DNA of 64,000 nucleotides from Parendozoicomonas haliclonae (GCF_900174585.1 NZ_FWPT01000001.1:124001-188000); one strand, 5' to 3'; positions 34,286 to 43,172 are shown, counted from the stretch's first letter. Notes: generated by a model from the sequence alone, not told the origin. Numbers and translations: made by a program.

Positions 34286-36364
34286 TCAGAGTTTCTTCAA
34301 TTGTTTTTCCAGGACACTGATCTGATCCTTCAGATGCGTAACCTTGGATTGTGAAAGCATCACCACCAGGGGATCTTTCTGAGTCTTTTCCAGAATATTG
34401 TTGTACTTGTCTTTCAACTCGTTGAGCTTGCCCTGAATTTCCAGTTTGGCGGCTTCAGCCGGTGATGGTTGGTTACCCCGATCTTTAATCTTGCCGATCT
34501 CATCTAGAATGCGCTTTTCTGCACGTCTGGCGCCATTGAGCTGATTATTAATTTTGTTGCGGATAATCAGCAGGAACGGGTTTCTTCGTTTACCTTCCAG
34601 ACTGCGAATATCACCACGGACTTTTTTCAGATCGTTATTCAATGCTGCATAGCGCACCTTGTCGGAAGCCATCTGAACATTGTGGGCGGCGATTTTGCCA
34701 GCAGCCTGAGTTGTCGAGTCCTGGATGCTTTTCAGTAAAGTGCTCACGGGTTTGAAAAAATCGAAGGCACCACGATGCGGCGGTTTGAACGGTGCCGGAT
34801 CGGTGGTATTCCAGCTGATTGGTTTGGTCTGCAGTTTCAGGTCTTTCACCAGACGACGCTGGGCAATAATGCTTTCCACATTATTGGTTGAGAGCATCAA
34901 GGCGCCATCGCCCTGCTGTTTCTCTATCTCTTCCAGCTTGTTCAGAAAGTCATTACTGCGCTTTAGACCGTACTCTTTGCTGAGCTCGGCAAAACCGATC
35001 AACCCTTCATCAACAAAAGCGCCGGCCATCATCATGGCTTGATCCGGCTTTAGCCCGAACTCTTTCCCCGCACTTTCTATACGACTCTGAACGCCTGCAT
35101 CTTTGGAGAAGCGCAGCAGCTTCTCGGTGGAAACGGCGGGATTCTTCCGAATATTCACGAGGGCTTTGGTGGTGTTGGTCAGCGTTTGTTGCACACGGCT
35201 GCTATCAATGCCGGCTTCTTTAGCAATCTTTTTGAACTTGCCGGTGTCTTTGGTCATCACCGCATTGGCAAGATCATTAAAGACCTGAGGTTCCATTTTC
35301 AGGCTCTGGGCTGCGGATTTGAACTCTCGCCCAAGGAAGGTATTGACCGACTGCGAGGTCTGGCCAAGCATCTTGTCCAACTCTTCTGCGCTCAGGTCGA
35401 ACTGGTTTCCGAGAGCCTTGAAGCCATCCATGATTTTGTCGGCTTTGTCTGCGGGGATGCCCATTTTTCCGGCCAGCTCTTTAAAACGATCCCCTTCGTT
35501 ATGGGTCAGTGCCCCGAGATCTAGAACCTGACTGGGGATCAGTTTTGAAGCTTTGGCCATGCGGGCAACGTCATCCGCAACAATGCTGGGGACGACAGCA
35601 TCGGCCATGCGGGCTTTCGGGCCATCCACAGCTTTGAACAGTTTCTCCAGCCCCATTTGAATCTTTTTCCCCATAGAGCTGGTCGGGGAGTGATTCATCT
35701 TGCCCAACTGGAAGAAGAACTGCCCGTCATTGCCACTGGCTTTGGCAAAGGCCAGTCGCGCCAGATCTGATTTATTAACGTCCAGAGAGTCGGCCATTTT
35801 AGAGAGGCCCAAGGTGAGCATCTGGCTCTGCTTTTTGGTGAGCTCTGGAGGCGGTGGTGGTATCTCGGGCTTGGCTGGAGGCTTTTTATCCTCGGCCTTC
35901 TTTTCTTCAGACGGTTTTTTAGTGGGAGCTGTTTCTGCCGGAGCGGGTTTGGCAGGTGGAGCTTCCGTCTTTTTCGGCTCAGGCTTGTTCTCGGGTTTGG
36001 TTGCCTGTGGAGCCTGTTCCTTTTGTTTCTGTGCTGTCTGTAATGGATGCGGCTCCTGAGATGGCGGCTGCTGTTGCGGAGCGACCTGAGGTTGCTGCTG
36101 GGGAGTGGAAGTCAGTGGCTTTTGAAGCTCGGGCCTGTCCGCATTCCTCAGATTATTCAGCCACTGCTGCAGCTGTTGCAGATCATTGCTGACCGGCTGG
36201 CTGGTAAACTGGTTGACGCTATTGATGACCGGCCCTGACTGCCCGGGTCTCTGTTGCTCGGCCGCTCTCGGGTCTGACTGGGGACCCGTCTTTTGAACCT
36301 GCGTCTGTTGTGGTGGTGGACCGAGCGGACGAACACCGCCGCCACCATTCACATTCATGGACAT
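34286..36364 (-). CDS. Large helical-repeat protein with Pro/Gln-rich N-terminus, paralogue 1
   Basis: 692 residues, unrecognised family. Residues 1-20 carry MSMNVNGGGGVRPLGPPP. Residues 20-180 are a Pro/Gln/Lys/Glu-rich linker containing INSVNQFTSQPVSNDLQQLQQWL. Residues about 185-470 are helical with degenerate repeats of the form F-x2-LA-x2-G-I/L-x10-F (RFKELAGKMGIPADKA, KFKKIAKEAGIDSSRV). The C-terminal 200 residues are probable coiled coil. No signal peptide or membrane segment is seen. It shares the N-terminus, the repeat block, KPISWNT and the coiled-coil tail with the upstream gene. GGGAG lies 7 bases before the ATG. A secreted effector or structural scaffold is possible. Confidence 0.7.
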   Translation of the reverse strand: MSMNVNGGGGVRPLGPPPQQTQVQKTGPQSDPRAAEQQRPGQSGPVINSVNQFTSQPVSNDLQQLQQWLNNLRNADRPELQKPLTSTPQQQPQVAPQQQPPSQEPHPLQTAQKQKEQAPQATKPENKPEPKKTEAPPAKPAPAETAPTKKPSEEKKAEDKKPPAKPEIPPPPPELTKKQSQMLTLGLSKMADSLDVNKSDLARLAFAKASGNDGQFFFQLGKMNHSPTSSMGKKIQMGLEKLFKAVDGPKARMADAVVPSIVADDVARMAKASKLIPSQVLDLGALTHNEGDRFKELAGKMGIPADKADKIMDGFKALGNQFDLSAEELDKMLGQTSQSVNTFLGREFKSAAQSLKMEPQVFNDLANAVMTKDTGKFKKIAKEAGIDSSRVQQTLTNTTKALVNIRKNPAVSTEKLLRFSKDAGVQSRIESAGKEFGLKPDQAMMMAGAFVDEGLIGFAELSKEYGLKRSNDFLNKLEEIEKQQGDGALMLSTNNVESIIAQRRLVKDLKLQTKPISWNTTDPAPFKPPHRGAFDFFKPVSTLLKSIQDSTTQAAGKIAAHNVQMASDKVRYAALNNDLKKVRGDIRSLEGKRRNPFLLIIRNKINNQLNGARRAEKRILDEIGKIKDRGNQPSPAEAAKLEIQGKLNELKDKYNNILEKTQKDPLVVMLSQSKVTHLKDQISVLEKQLKKL

Positions 36365-36443
36365 ATCTGACTCCCAAAACCTGATTCAGCAAGCGTCAGG
36401 CATTGAGAATGCCTATCGGCAAACTGCCCGGTATCCTGAAAAA

Positions 36444-37994
36444 TCAGCCCTGCAGTGCCTTTAGTTTGTTCTGAGCCACGTCCAGGTTCTTCTTCATATC
36501 TTCAATAACCGGACCATGGACCATTGGCCCTTCATCGCCCATGGATGACGACAGCTTGGTGAGATAGGCAATGCGCTGTTTGAGGTGGTCAACCTGTTCA
36601 GCCAGCTCAATTTTCACGCTTTTTGAGGGAGGAGGTGTGGTGCCGGCATCTTCCATCTTTTTGAATTCACTCAGTAGAGCCTTGTTCTGCTCTTGAAGAT
36701 GATCTGCCTTCTGTTGGGCTTTGGCCTTCAGCTCCGGAGAAAAGAGCGCAGATTTGCCGTCATCAAATTTCTGCAGCTCCTTCTTATTGTGCTCCATCAG
36801 CTGTTCCATCTTGTGATGGCGGATATTGTTGAAGTCCTGATCACCGACGGCCCGCATCATTCGGGCCATCGGGCGCATGAAGGCAAAGCCGGGCTTCTGG
36901 TTGTCTGATCCGGAAGTGCGCCAGTCCATCGGTTTGCCATCAATGCCCAGCTGATGGGCCATATGGCGTTGTTCCTTCACATCCCGGAAGGACTCGATGC
37001 CCCGGTGAACAACCTCTTTGGGAGCCTGAGCCTTGATCTGCTCAAGACTTTGCAGGAAGGCGTCCGCTTTATTGGCCAGTTTCAGCTCAGCAGCAAACCT
37101 CTTCATGCCTTCTGCCCCTTCTTCGATAAAGGTGAAGGCCAGTCTCAGGCTTTCCTGTGGAGGGATACCCAGTTTTTTGCCGGCATTGGCGACCCGGGTT
37201 TTGATCTGGTCATCCATCGCCATACGCATGACCTTTTCACCACCAATGCCGGGGCGGGCTTCCAGCTGCTCGAAGGTCATCCGGATTTTGCCTTCCAGCT
37301 GTTCTAATTGATCTGGCTGCAATCCTGCCCGCTGACCGAGCTGCATATAGAACGCCTTATCGTTATTCATCAGGGCATTACCCATCGCCATAAATCGCCG
37401 AGGAGGAATGCCTAGTTGCCCGGCCTCTTCGCGCATCACTTCCATCAACCGGGTATCGGTTTCTGAACTCCGGTGTTCCATCATGGCCTGCATGCGGTCA
37501 GGCGGTATATCCATCTGGCGCCCGGTTCTCTGCATACCTTTCAGAAAGTCCATGGCCTGTTCTCTTGGAATGCCAATCTGATCGGCAAGGGACATCAGAC
37601 GAGAGCGATCCTGATCGATTCCCCGTCCGAAATCGTGTGCGGCGGCTGGAGGGATGCCCAAATCTCTGGCCATATGATCCATACCCTGCATTGCCATGGT
37701 TTCATGGGGATGCATCGGTGGCATTGGAGGATGGGAGCGGGGTAGGGGCGGTGCTGGCGGCGCGGCCTGTTGATGTGACTGCAGCCAGCTGTTCATCTGG
37801 GCAAGTTCAGGGGATACCGGCTCAGAGCTGAATTGATTGATGCCGTGAAGCTGTGGTCCGGCTCTGCCTCCGGTAGCTGGCGGCTGATCAACCTGAGGCT
37901 GTGCCGGCTGCTGCCCGGGTCTGGATATGGGAGGTTGTGTTGTGGGTGGCTGTAAGGGGCGGATACCGCCACCACCTGGAACCTGCATGGACAT
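36444..37994 (-). CDS. Large helical-repeat protein with Pro-rich N-terminus, paralogue 2
   Basis: 516 residues, unrecognised family. I chose the ATG at 37994 because MSMQVPGGGGIRPLQPP aligns with the start of its paralogue; a GTG three codons upstream exists. The N-terminal 110 residues are Pro/Gln/His-rich and hold the INQFSSEPVSPELAQMNSWL motif. Repeats follow, with GIPREQAMDFLKGM, GIPPRRFMAMGNALM and GIPPQESLRLAFTF. The block KTRVANAGKKLGIPPQE aligns with QSRIESAGKEFGLKPDQ of the neighbour, and KPMDWRT with KPISWNT. The tail is coiled coil. It is the first gene of the three-gene operon, 80 bases before paralogue 1. Confidence 0.7.
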   Translation of the reverse strand: MSMQVPGGGGIRPLQPPTTQPPISRPGQQPAQPQVDQPPATGGRAGPQLHGINQFSSEPVSPELAQMNSWLQSHQQAAPPAPPLPRSHPPMPPMHPHETMAMQGMDHMARDLGIPPAAAHDFGRGIDQDRSRLMSLADQIGIPREQAMDFLKGMQRTGRQMDIPPDRMQAMMEHRSSETDTRLMEVMREEAGQLGIPPRRFMAMGNALMNNDKAFYMQLGQRAGLQPDQLEQLEGKIRMTFEQLEARPGIGGEKVMRMAMDDQIKTRVANAGKKLGIPPQESLRLAFTFIEEGAEGMKRFAAELKLANKADAFLQSLEQIKAQAPKEVVHRGIESFRDVKEQRHMAHQLGIDGKPMDWRTSGSDNQKPGFAFMRPMARMMRAVGDQDFNNIRHHKMEQLMEHNKKELQKFDDGKSALFSPELKAKAQQKADHLQEQNKALLSEFKKMEDAGTTPPPSKSVKIELAEQVDHLKQRIAYLTKLSSSMGDEGPMVHGPVIEDMKKNLDVAQNKLKALQG

Positions 37995-38002
37995 AAAAGT
38001 CA

Positions 38003-38034
38003 CCGATAACGCCTTTCTATCAAAGCGTTATCGG
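38003..38034 (-). promoter_or_regulatory. Perfect 10-bp hairpin just upstream of paralogue 2
   Basis: CCGATAACGC (38003-38012) pairs with GCGTTATCGG (38025-38034) around a 12-base loop, 8 bases before the ATG at 37994. On minus the stem is followed by TGACTTTT, so it may be a weak terminator for the cytochrome b561 gene or a translational control hairpin for the operon. AGAAAGG, the best ribosome-binding candidate, falls across the loop and stem. Confidence 0.5.
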
Positions 38035-38073
38035 CGGATTGGGTGGAGTCTGGACGAGGAGCGCTTGCTGGAT

Positions 38074-38161
38074 GGTAGCCTGCTGTTTCCCGCACCCATG
38101 GGCAGTCCCTGCCCAGCGGTGCTAGTCGGCCATCCATGGCCTTTGGAAACATCAGACCACC
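38074..38161 (-). repeat. Two-hairpin intergenic element, copy C
   Basis: Outer arms 38074-38090 and 38145-38161 pair over 17 bases with three mismatches. Inside, TGGGCAG/CTGCCCA (38099-38105, 38109-38115) and GGCCAT/ATGGCC (38128-38133, 38136-38141) are perfect. On minus the loop regions read AGGGA and ATGGA. The constant CCAAAGG precedes hairpin I, CTAGC lies between the hairpins (as in copy B), and GCGGGAAACAGCA precedes the closing arm. It lies in the 3' untranslated region of the cytochrome b561 gene. Confidence 0.78.
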
Positions 38162-38188
38162 ACCTCCCAATATCTGTGAAGTTGAGTA

Positions 38189-38839
38189 TTAGATCAGATC
38201 CAGCATCCAGGTGATCACCATTACGGCAACCAGTATGGCGACGGCCAGAACTTCCCAGGAGCCACGGTCCGGTTCTTCATAGCGGCTGCTGATCTTACGG
38301 CGGCCATGAATCATACCCTGCAGGATATCTTCCTTGTGGAAGATAATATGGAACAGCACGCCGGCAATATGCACAGCCAGAATACCCAGCAGGATATCGA
38401 AGTTGATGGAGTGGATGGTGGTCATCAGGCTGCTGAAATCGCCGCTGACAAACCGTACCAGCGGGCCATCAAACAGAATGCTGTCGTTAGAGAACAGACC
38501 GGTAACGACCTGCACGGTCAGACAGAGCAGGATAAACACCACGCCCCAGCTGCCCAGAGGGTTATGGCCGGGGTAATCCGTTTTCATACCATTTTTCAGA
38601 AAGCGGATTGTGGTTTTAGGGGATAGCTGGAAAGCCTTGAAGCGGCTGAGGTCGCCACCCCAAAATCCCCAGAACAGCCGGAATATCAGCAGGCTGAGCA
38701 CAACAAAACCAAGGATCACATGGCGATCCATATCCCCTTCTTCGCCGGTGTACCACAAGCCGGCAACACTGAGAACCAGTAGCCAGTGGAACAGCCGGGT
38801 AGGAATATCCCATACCCGAATACTGCGCAGCTTATCCAT
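38189..38839 (-). CDS. Cytochrome b561-type membrane cytochrome
   Basis: 216 residues from the ATG at 38839, which has AGGGGG 6 bases upstream; eight residues of an upstream extension were dropped. It has four main membrane segments. The N-terminal WDIPTRLFHWLLVLSVAGLW is the Ni-hydrogenase-type cytochrome b signature with a heme-ligand His. Further ligand His lie in RHVILGFVVLSLLIFRLFWG and DILLGILAVHIAGVLFHIIFH, and a fifth hydrophobic stretch closes the protein. It carries electrons between quinone and a periplasmic partner. The cytochrome c' gene at 33.4 kb is the likely partner. Confidence 0.88.
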   Translation of the reverse strand: MDKLRSIRVWDIPTRLFHWLLVLSVAGLWYTGEEGDMDRHVILGFVVLSLLIFRLFWGFWGGDLSRFKAFQLSPKTTIRFLKNGMKTDYPGHNPLGSWGVVFILLCLTVQVVTGLFSNDSILFDGPLVRFVSGDFSSLMTTIHSINFDILLGILAVHIAGVLFHIIFHKEDILQGMIHGRRKISSRYEEPDRGSWEVLAVAILVAVMVITWMLDLI

Positions 38840-38910
38840 TGTGCCCCCTGAAGGCATGAACATCCTGTTAACTCAATAGTAGGCCTTCAGGACTGTTCGC
38901 TATGACGGAA

Positions 38911-39903
38911 TCAAATTTCTTGAAGTTGCTTCTTGAGTGAATCCGGTACACCAATAATGGTGATGGTATCCCTTTCCTTGTCGTACTGGATGCGGGTTCC
39001 CAGAACATCGGAGTCGAACGCGATATTAATTCCTTTGTCCCGACCTGCAAAGCGAATAAGTTTCTTCAGCTGACCACGGCTCGGCTGTATCTCCGGCATC
39101 ACATCATAGTCGCGGGTATTGATAAAACGCTCAAAGCTGTCCGGGGATTCCTGGTTCACATGGGCAGACAGCTCATCCAGAGAAATGGTCTTGTACTCCT
39201 GCAGCTGGCCGTCGCAGTATTCAAAGACTTTCTTCTTAACCGTGTTGCGTTCGGAATCCGACTCAATGGTTTTGCAGTAGTCGGCTACGGCGCCCATCAA
39301 CTGCTTGGTGTCGTTCTTGGTATCACCAGTTTCTTCACAACCCACAAATGTGGTGAGGCAATCACTCAGGCGACGACCTGCCTTAGGCTTGATCCAGGAG
39401 ATATAGCGGGAGCTGGTCTGGTTGCCCTGCCACTCACTCAGATTGATACGGGCCGCAAGACTGATACGGGCCAGATCGATATGCATCGTATCGGTCAGTT
39501 CCAGATTCTCGGTGATGGTCGTGCTGGTTGATGGCGGCAGGGTTGCAACCAACAGGTAGTTGGTCAGGCCGCTGGTGTAATGGGCAACGACAATAAAGCC
39601 GCCAGGGAACATGCCGGCTTCATCCAGTTTGTTTTTCAGGCCTTCGGCCACGGTCAGACTGAAGTCGGTAAATGACTCCCGTTCTTCAAGGTAGTCTTCT
39701 AACTGGGTGCGGAATGGTGTGGCTTCACCACCGAATGCACCATGACCTTTGTCGCCTTTCTTGTTGTAGGCGGCAACCAGATCCTCGAGAAAACCTTCGG
39801 ATATATTGTTGCTGGCCAATGGGGTGGCACGGGTGCGCAGCTCGGAGGTTTCCGCATCAGGCTGGCGTTCAATTCGATGGACAATAAGATTGGTAATGCT
39901 CAT
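38911..39903 (-). CDS. ndpA: Nucleoid-associated protein NdpA/YejK
   Basis: 330 residues, the size of the 37-kDa nucleoid-associated protein family. The start MSITNLIVHRIER, FGGEATPFRTQLEDYLE and the DLARISLAARINLSEWQ segment fit YejK. A central ISWIKPKAGRRLSDCLTTFVGC..TGDTKNDTKQL block is diagnostic. The protein co-localises with the nucleoid in E. coli; its exact role is unclear. No strong Shine-Dalgarno precedes the ATG. It is followed by cytochrome b561 and preceded by a TetR regulator on the same strand. Confidence 0.92.
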   Translation of the reverse strand: MSITNLIVHRIERQPDAETSELRTRATPLASNNISEGFLEDLVAAYNKKGDKGHGAFGGEATPFRTQLEDYLEERESFTDFSLTVAEGLKNKLDEAGMFPGGFIVVAHYTSGLTNYLLVATLPPSTSTTITENLELTDTMHIDLARISLAARINLSEWQGNQTSSRYISWIKPKAGRRLSDCLTTFVGCEETGDTKNDTKQLMGAVADYCKTIESDSERNTVKKKVFEYCDGQLQEYKTISLDELSAHVNQESPDSFERFINTRDYDVMPEIQPSRGQLKKLIRFAGRDKGINIAFDSDVLGTRIQYDKERDTITIIGVPDSLKKQLQEI

Positions 39904-39936
39904 GGGACGTCGGCTGCTGATTCAACAAAACGCCCA

Positions 39937-40512
39937 TTATACAAGTTCAGCTCCGCTTTTCTGGTCTGGAAGTGCGGCAAATATTCGCGCCACATATTTA
40001 TCGAGCTTTTTCCGACTCCCCTGCAGGTGTCCGGAGAGCTGCAGGGCAATGTAACGATCCAGCAATATACGGCTATGTTCTTTTGATTTTCCGGCCGCAG
40101 CCAAGGCGTTGGCAAAGCCCTCCTCAAGTTTCACCACTGCTTCTCTTATCAGAGGGGAGAGAGTATCCCGGTGACCTTCAGTCATGGCCATCACCAGCAG
40201 GCAGCCACATCGATAATCCTGAATATCGTCATGACGATAGCTGGTTGAGAAAAACAGCCGCAGGCTTTCCAGTGGCGGGTGATTGCGTCGATAGTGGTTC
40301 AGCCGGGTCAGCAGCTGCTCTTCAATGTAATAGAGCAGAACATGGCGGAACAGATCTTTTTTGTTCGAGAAGTGGTGGTAGAGACTGCCCGGATTCAAAC
40401 CGGTCGCTTCTTCCAGCTGTTTAAGCGAAGTCCCTTCGTAACCGTTGCGCCAGAACGGATCAAGAGCGCGGGCCAGAATCTGCCGGCGTTCCAGAATATT
40501 GGGGCGTGCCAT
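39937..40512 (-). CDS. TetR/AcrR family transcriptional regulator
   Basis: 191 residues from the ATG at 40512 (GGAAGG upstream), in preference to a start 123 bases earlier. The N-terminal helix-turn-helix reads RRQILARALDPFWRNGYEGTS and LKQLEEATGLNPGSLYHHFSNKKDLF. The ligand domain has RCGCLLVMAMTE, as in the YxaF/AcrR_C-type branch that often controls efflux or oxidoreductase genes. It diverges from a small gene at 40612. No efflux gene is adjacent, so its target is unknown; self-regulation in the 100-base divergent gap is plausible. Confidence 0.9.
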   Translation of the reverse strand: MARPNILERRQILARALDPFWRNGYEGTSLKQLEEATGLNPGSLYHHFSNKKDLFRHVLLYYIEEQLLTRLNHYRRNHPPLESLRLFFSTSYRHDDIQDYRCGCLLVMAMTEGHRDTLSPLIREAVVKLEEGFANALAAAGKSKEHSRILLDRYIALQLSGHLQGSRKKLDKYVARIFAALPDQKSGAELV

Positions 40513-40611
40513 AATGTGAACCTTCCATGATTCATTCTTTACAACACTTCTATTCAGCGAGGGGTTGCCGATATATCCGTGAACTGCCCTGTTGCGGATC
40601 CCTTCCAAGAG

Positions 40612-40830
40612 ATGCCCATGTTTACTCACACACAACAGATTCTGAACGGGCCTGCCCTGGCCATGATCGAATACATCCGAAGTTATAATATTGACATTGA
40701 TACCCAGCGGCTGGAAGCCCTGGACCAGAAGATCCGTCTGCAGAAAGAGACCGTTAGTCCGGAATTTCTTATGGAGTCACGCAGAGTAAGGGAAGAGTTA
40801 AAACGCTGGCTGGAAGCCAACCAGCCATGA
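40612..40830 (+). CDS. Small protein of unknown function
   Basis: 72 residues from ATG 40612 (MPMFTHTQQIL); a longer frame begins at 40579 and another ATG lies at 40618. It is helical and charged (LDQKIRLQKETVSPEFLMESRRVREELKRWLEANQP). It has no signal peptide or cysteine motif. It diverges from the TetR gene and converges on an exported protein. No family recognised. Confidence 0.5.
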   Translation: MPMFTHTQQILNGPALAMIEYIRSYNIDIDTQRLEALDQKIRLQKETVSPEFLMESRRVREELKRWLEANQP

Positions 40831-40839
40831 TCGAAGTCG

Positions 40840-41367
40840 TTAGTTTCGGGTGGTAATCACCGCATCCATCTGCACATTCACGCCACTGGCAGAGTCGGTA
40901 TTGTAAGTCTGATTGTTAATGGTCACCCGGCTGGTGTTATTGATTGGACCATCGGCGACAGGCTGCAATAATGAGATCACACCACTGTTTTCCAGCTCTT
41001 CAATCGTTGTTGTACCATCACTGTTCAGCAGTTGAGATTCCTGCTCACTCAGTTCTTCACCGGCAGCAGTAGCCTGCAGAGCTCCTGGTACCTGAGCTTC
41101 TGAAAGCTCGGCCACATCAAGGGCCTGCAGCGGGAAAGACTTGGACGTAGAGCGACCGTAGCGAACCGGCGCTTCAGGATCTGGCTCTCGATAATCCGGT
41201 GGATACTGGTGAAAGTTATCGCCAATATCGTAGGTCGGGATATCAGGATTATCGACAGGCTGTTCTTCAGCGGGCTTCTCTTCTGCTTTAACAGGCAAGG
41301 TCAGGAGCAGCAACAGGGTGCTGAGCAGAGGAAGAGAGCGAGGCGTGGTAACGAACAGTCTGGCCAT
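40840..41367 (-). CDS. Exported acidic protein of unknown function
   Basis: 175 residues with a signal peptide (LPLLSTLLLLLTLPVKA-EE). The mature part is acidic and rich in Pro, Glu and Ser (EEKPAEEQPVDNPDIPTYDIG; DYREPDPEAPVRYG), so probably partly disordered. The last 40 residues are more strand-like (VTINNQTYNTDSASGVNVQMDAVITTRN). It has no cysteine pair or known motif. It is probably periplasmic. It stands alone between convergent and divergent neighbours. Confidence 0.6.
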   Translation of the reverse strand: MARLFVTTPRSLPLLSTLLLLLTLPVKAEEKPAEEQPVDNPDIPTYDIGDNFHQYPPDYREPDPEAPVRYGRSTSKSFPLQALDVAELSEAQVPGALQATAAGEELSEQESQLLNSDGTTTIEELENSGVISLLQPVADGPINNTSRVTINNQTYNTDSASGVNVQMDAVITTRN

Positions 41368-41578
41368 GTCAGGTCTACATTATTGCTTGTTGTTCTTATT
41401 ATTGTGGCAGCTAACGGGGAACACTGCGCAAGACTACAAGGTTACTCTATCTGTTTGGCATAAAGCTGCATTGACCGTAAGCTTTGCAATAACAGGTTAA
41501 CAGGTCAATCCCACGGATTGCACTCCTCCCTATTATCGGGAAAGCTCACACAAACCGCCCTGACGGAGAATAACAATA

Positions 41579-42229
41579 ATGATCAGGCTTTTGGCTGCTC
41601 TCGGCATGCTTTTCTTTCTTACAGGTTGTACCTGGGATCGTACCCTGGGCGCCTTCTTTGATCCTGTCGATGGTCCACGCTTTCAGGCTCCCGGTGCCGC
41701 ACCGGAAGATCGCGCCTATCTGGTGATTTATCGCCCCTACAGCGAATGGGCTGAGGATGAGCTGGAAGCACCCTCCGTTTATGTAAACGGCGATGTGGCG
41801 GTGAATATCAAAAGCAACGGCTACGCGCTGTTTAATCTGGAGCCGGGAAAGTATGACGTTGTACTGAAGCGTCCGGCCTTTGGTCAGGATCTGTTCTTTA
41901 TGGAAGACAGTTTTCTCGAAGAACAACCGGTGAACTTTAATCGTATTGGCGGCTTTCAAATCAATGCCGCAGGTGGCCAGACCTATTACCTGCGTTACTC
42001 CGAGCTGACTTCACCGCCCTACGATCCGGCCAGTAAGCAGGAACTGCTGGGTGATGGCCCTTTGCAGTTTGTCAGCTGGCGTTCCGGAAAGGATGAGCTG
42101 GGGCAGACCCGGATGCTGCAACCGTTGATGGTGCTGGCGGCACCGGAAATTGTTGAGGTTGTGGAAGAGCCTGAGCAGGAAGAAGGCAGCTGGTGGCTGT
42201 TTGGTCTGGATACAGTCGAGCTTTGGTAA
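41579..42229 (+). CDS. DUF2846-type lipoprotein
   Basis: 216 residues. A short signal ends in lipobox FLTGC (Cys17). The core resembles the DUF2846 beta domain: AYLVIYRPYSEWAEDELEAPSVYVNGDVAVNIKSNGY, then LEPGKYDVVL and GGQTYYLRYSE. The C-terminus is acidic (VEVVEEPEQEEGSWW). It is likely anchored in the envelope. Function of the family is unknown. It has its own upstream gap of about 210 bases and converges on the enoyl-CoA hydratase gene 22 bases away. Confidence 0.72.
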   Translation: MIRLLAALGMLFFLTGCTWDRTLGAFFDPVDGPRFQAPGAAPEDRAYLVIYRPYSEWAEDELEAPSVYVNGDVAVNIKSNGYALFNLEPGKYDVVLKRPAFGQDLFFMEDSFLEEQPVNFNRIGGFQINAAGGQTYYLRYSELTSPPYDPASKQELLGDGPLQFVSWRSGKDELGQTRMLQPLMVLAAPEIVEVVEEPEQEEGSWWLFGLDTVELW

Positions 42230-42251
42230 GCCCGACTGTAATTATTGCGTA

Positions 42252-43016
42252 TTAACTAAAGCGACTGAAGTCAGGAGCCCGCTTGGCAGCAAAGGCCGAG
42301 AAGGCTTCTTTGGCTTCCTCGGACGTCAGTCGCTCACCAAAGGCGGCCATCTCTGTTTTAATCATGGTACGTACTTCTTCCCGCTGAGCTGAAGTCATCA
42401 GCTTTTTACCCAGACGTACAGATGCAGGCGGCAGCTGAGCGATCTGGGCCGCCCGGGCAATAGCCTGCTCAAGGTAGTCATCACCAATACCATTCACCAG
42501 TCCGGTGCGCAGAGCTTCTTCTGCGCCCATTGGCTCTCCCAGCACCAGCATCTCAAAGGCTTTGCGATGTCCCAGCAATTGTGGCATAAGCAGGCTGGAA
42601 GCATATTCCGGGCAAAGGCCAAGGCGAGTGAACGGCGTCTGCAGGTGACTTTGCAGACCGGCATAGACCAGATCACAGTGCAGCAGCAACGTTGTACCAA
42701 TGCCGACAGCCGGACCATTGATGGCAGCAATCACCGGCTTGGTGCATTCCAGCAGCGCGACCATAAAACGGGAGACTGGAGAGTCTTCCCCCAGTGGTGG
42801 ATTTTGCAGAAAATCACCCAGATCATTACCGGCGGTAAAGCACTCAGTGGTGCCGGTCAGGATAATGGTGCGGATTTCCGGGTTACTGTCAGCTGAAATG
42901 ATTGCAGAGCTGAGGGCGTCGTACATGGCGTGGGTCAGGGCATTTTTCCGCTCAGGACGGTTGATGCTGATTATCTGGGTAGCCTCACGCACTTCAGAAC
43001 GGACATGTTCGCTCAT
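42252..43016 (-). CDS. Enoyl-CoA hydratase/isomerase family protein
   Basis: 254 residues of the crotonase superfamily: INRPERKNALTHAMYDAL, the oxyanion segment CFTAGNDLGDF, NGPAVGIGTTLLLHCDLVYAG, and FTRLGLCPEYASSLLMP with a Glu at the second catalytic position. The usual first catalytic Glu region reads IGTTLLLHCD and lacks Glu. This is more consistent with isomerase- or hydrolase-type members than with a strict hydratase. It sits alone on minus between a lipoprotein and a PqaA-like gene, so the substrate is unknown. Confidence 0.88.
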   Translation of the reverse strand: MSEHVRSEVREATQIISINRPERKNALTHAMYDALSSAIISADSNPEIRTIILTGTTECFTAGNDLGDFLQNPPLGEDSPVSRFMVALLECTKPVIAAINGPAVGIGTTLLLHCDLVYAGLQSHLQTPFTRLGLCPEYASSLLMPQLLGHRKAFEMLVLGEPMGAEEALRTGLVNGIGDDYLEQAIARAAQIAQLPPASVRLGKKLMTSAQREEVRTMIKTEMAAFGERLTSEEAKEAFSAFAAKRAPDFSRFS

Positions 43017-43172
43017 TGTTACCCTCTCTTAACCTGTTTGTTGTTATATGGCGGGTGGAACAGTCTACATTGTTCTCCTCGGGATGTTCAGGGCATAAGG
43101 TTAATAACAGGTGGTTCAGGGACTGGGTAAACAAATGAGATTGAAAAAATATCAGCGGGAGCGATAGTTCAA

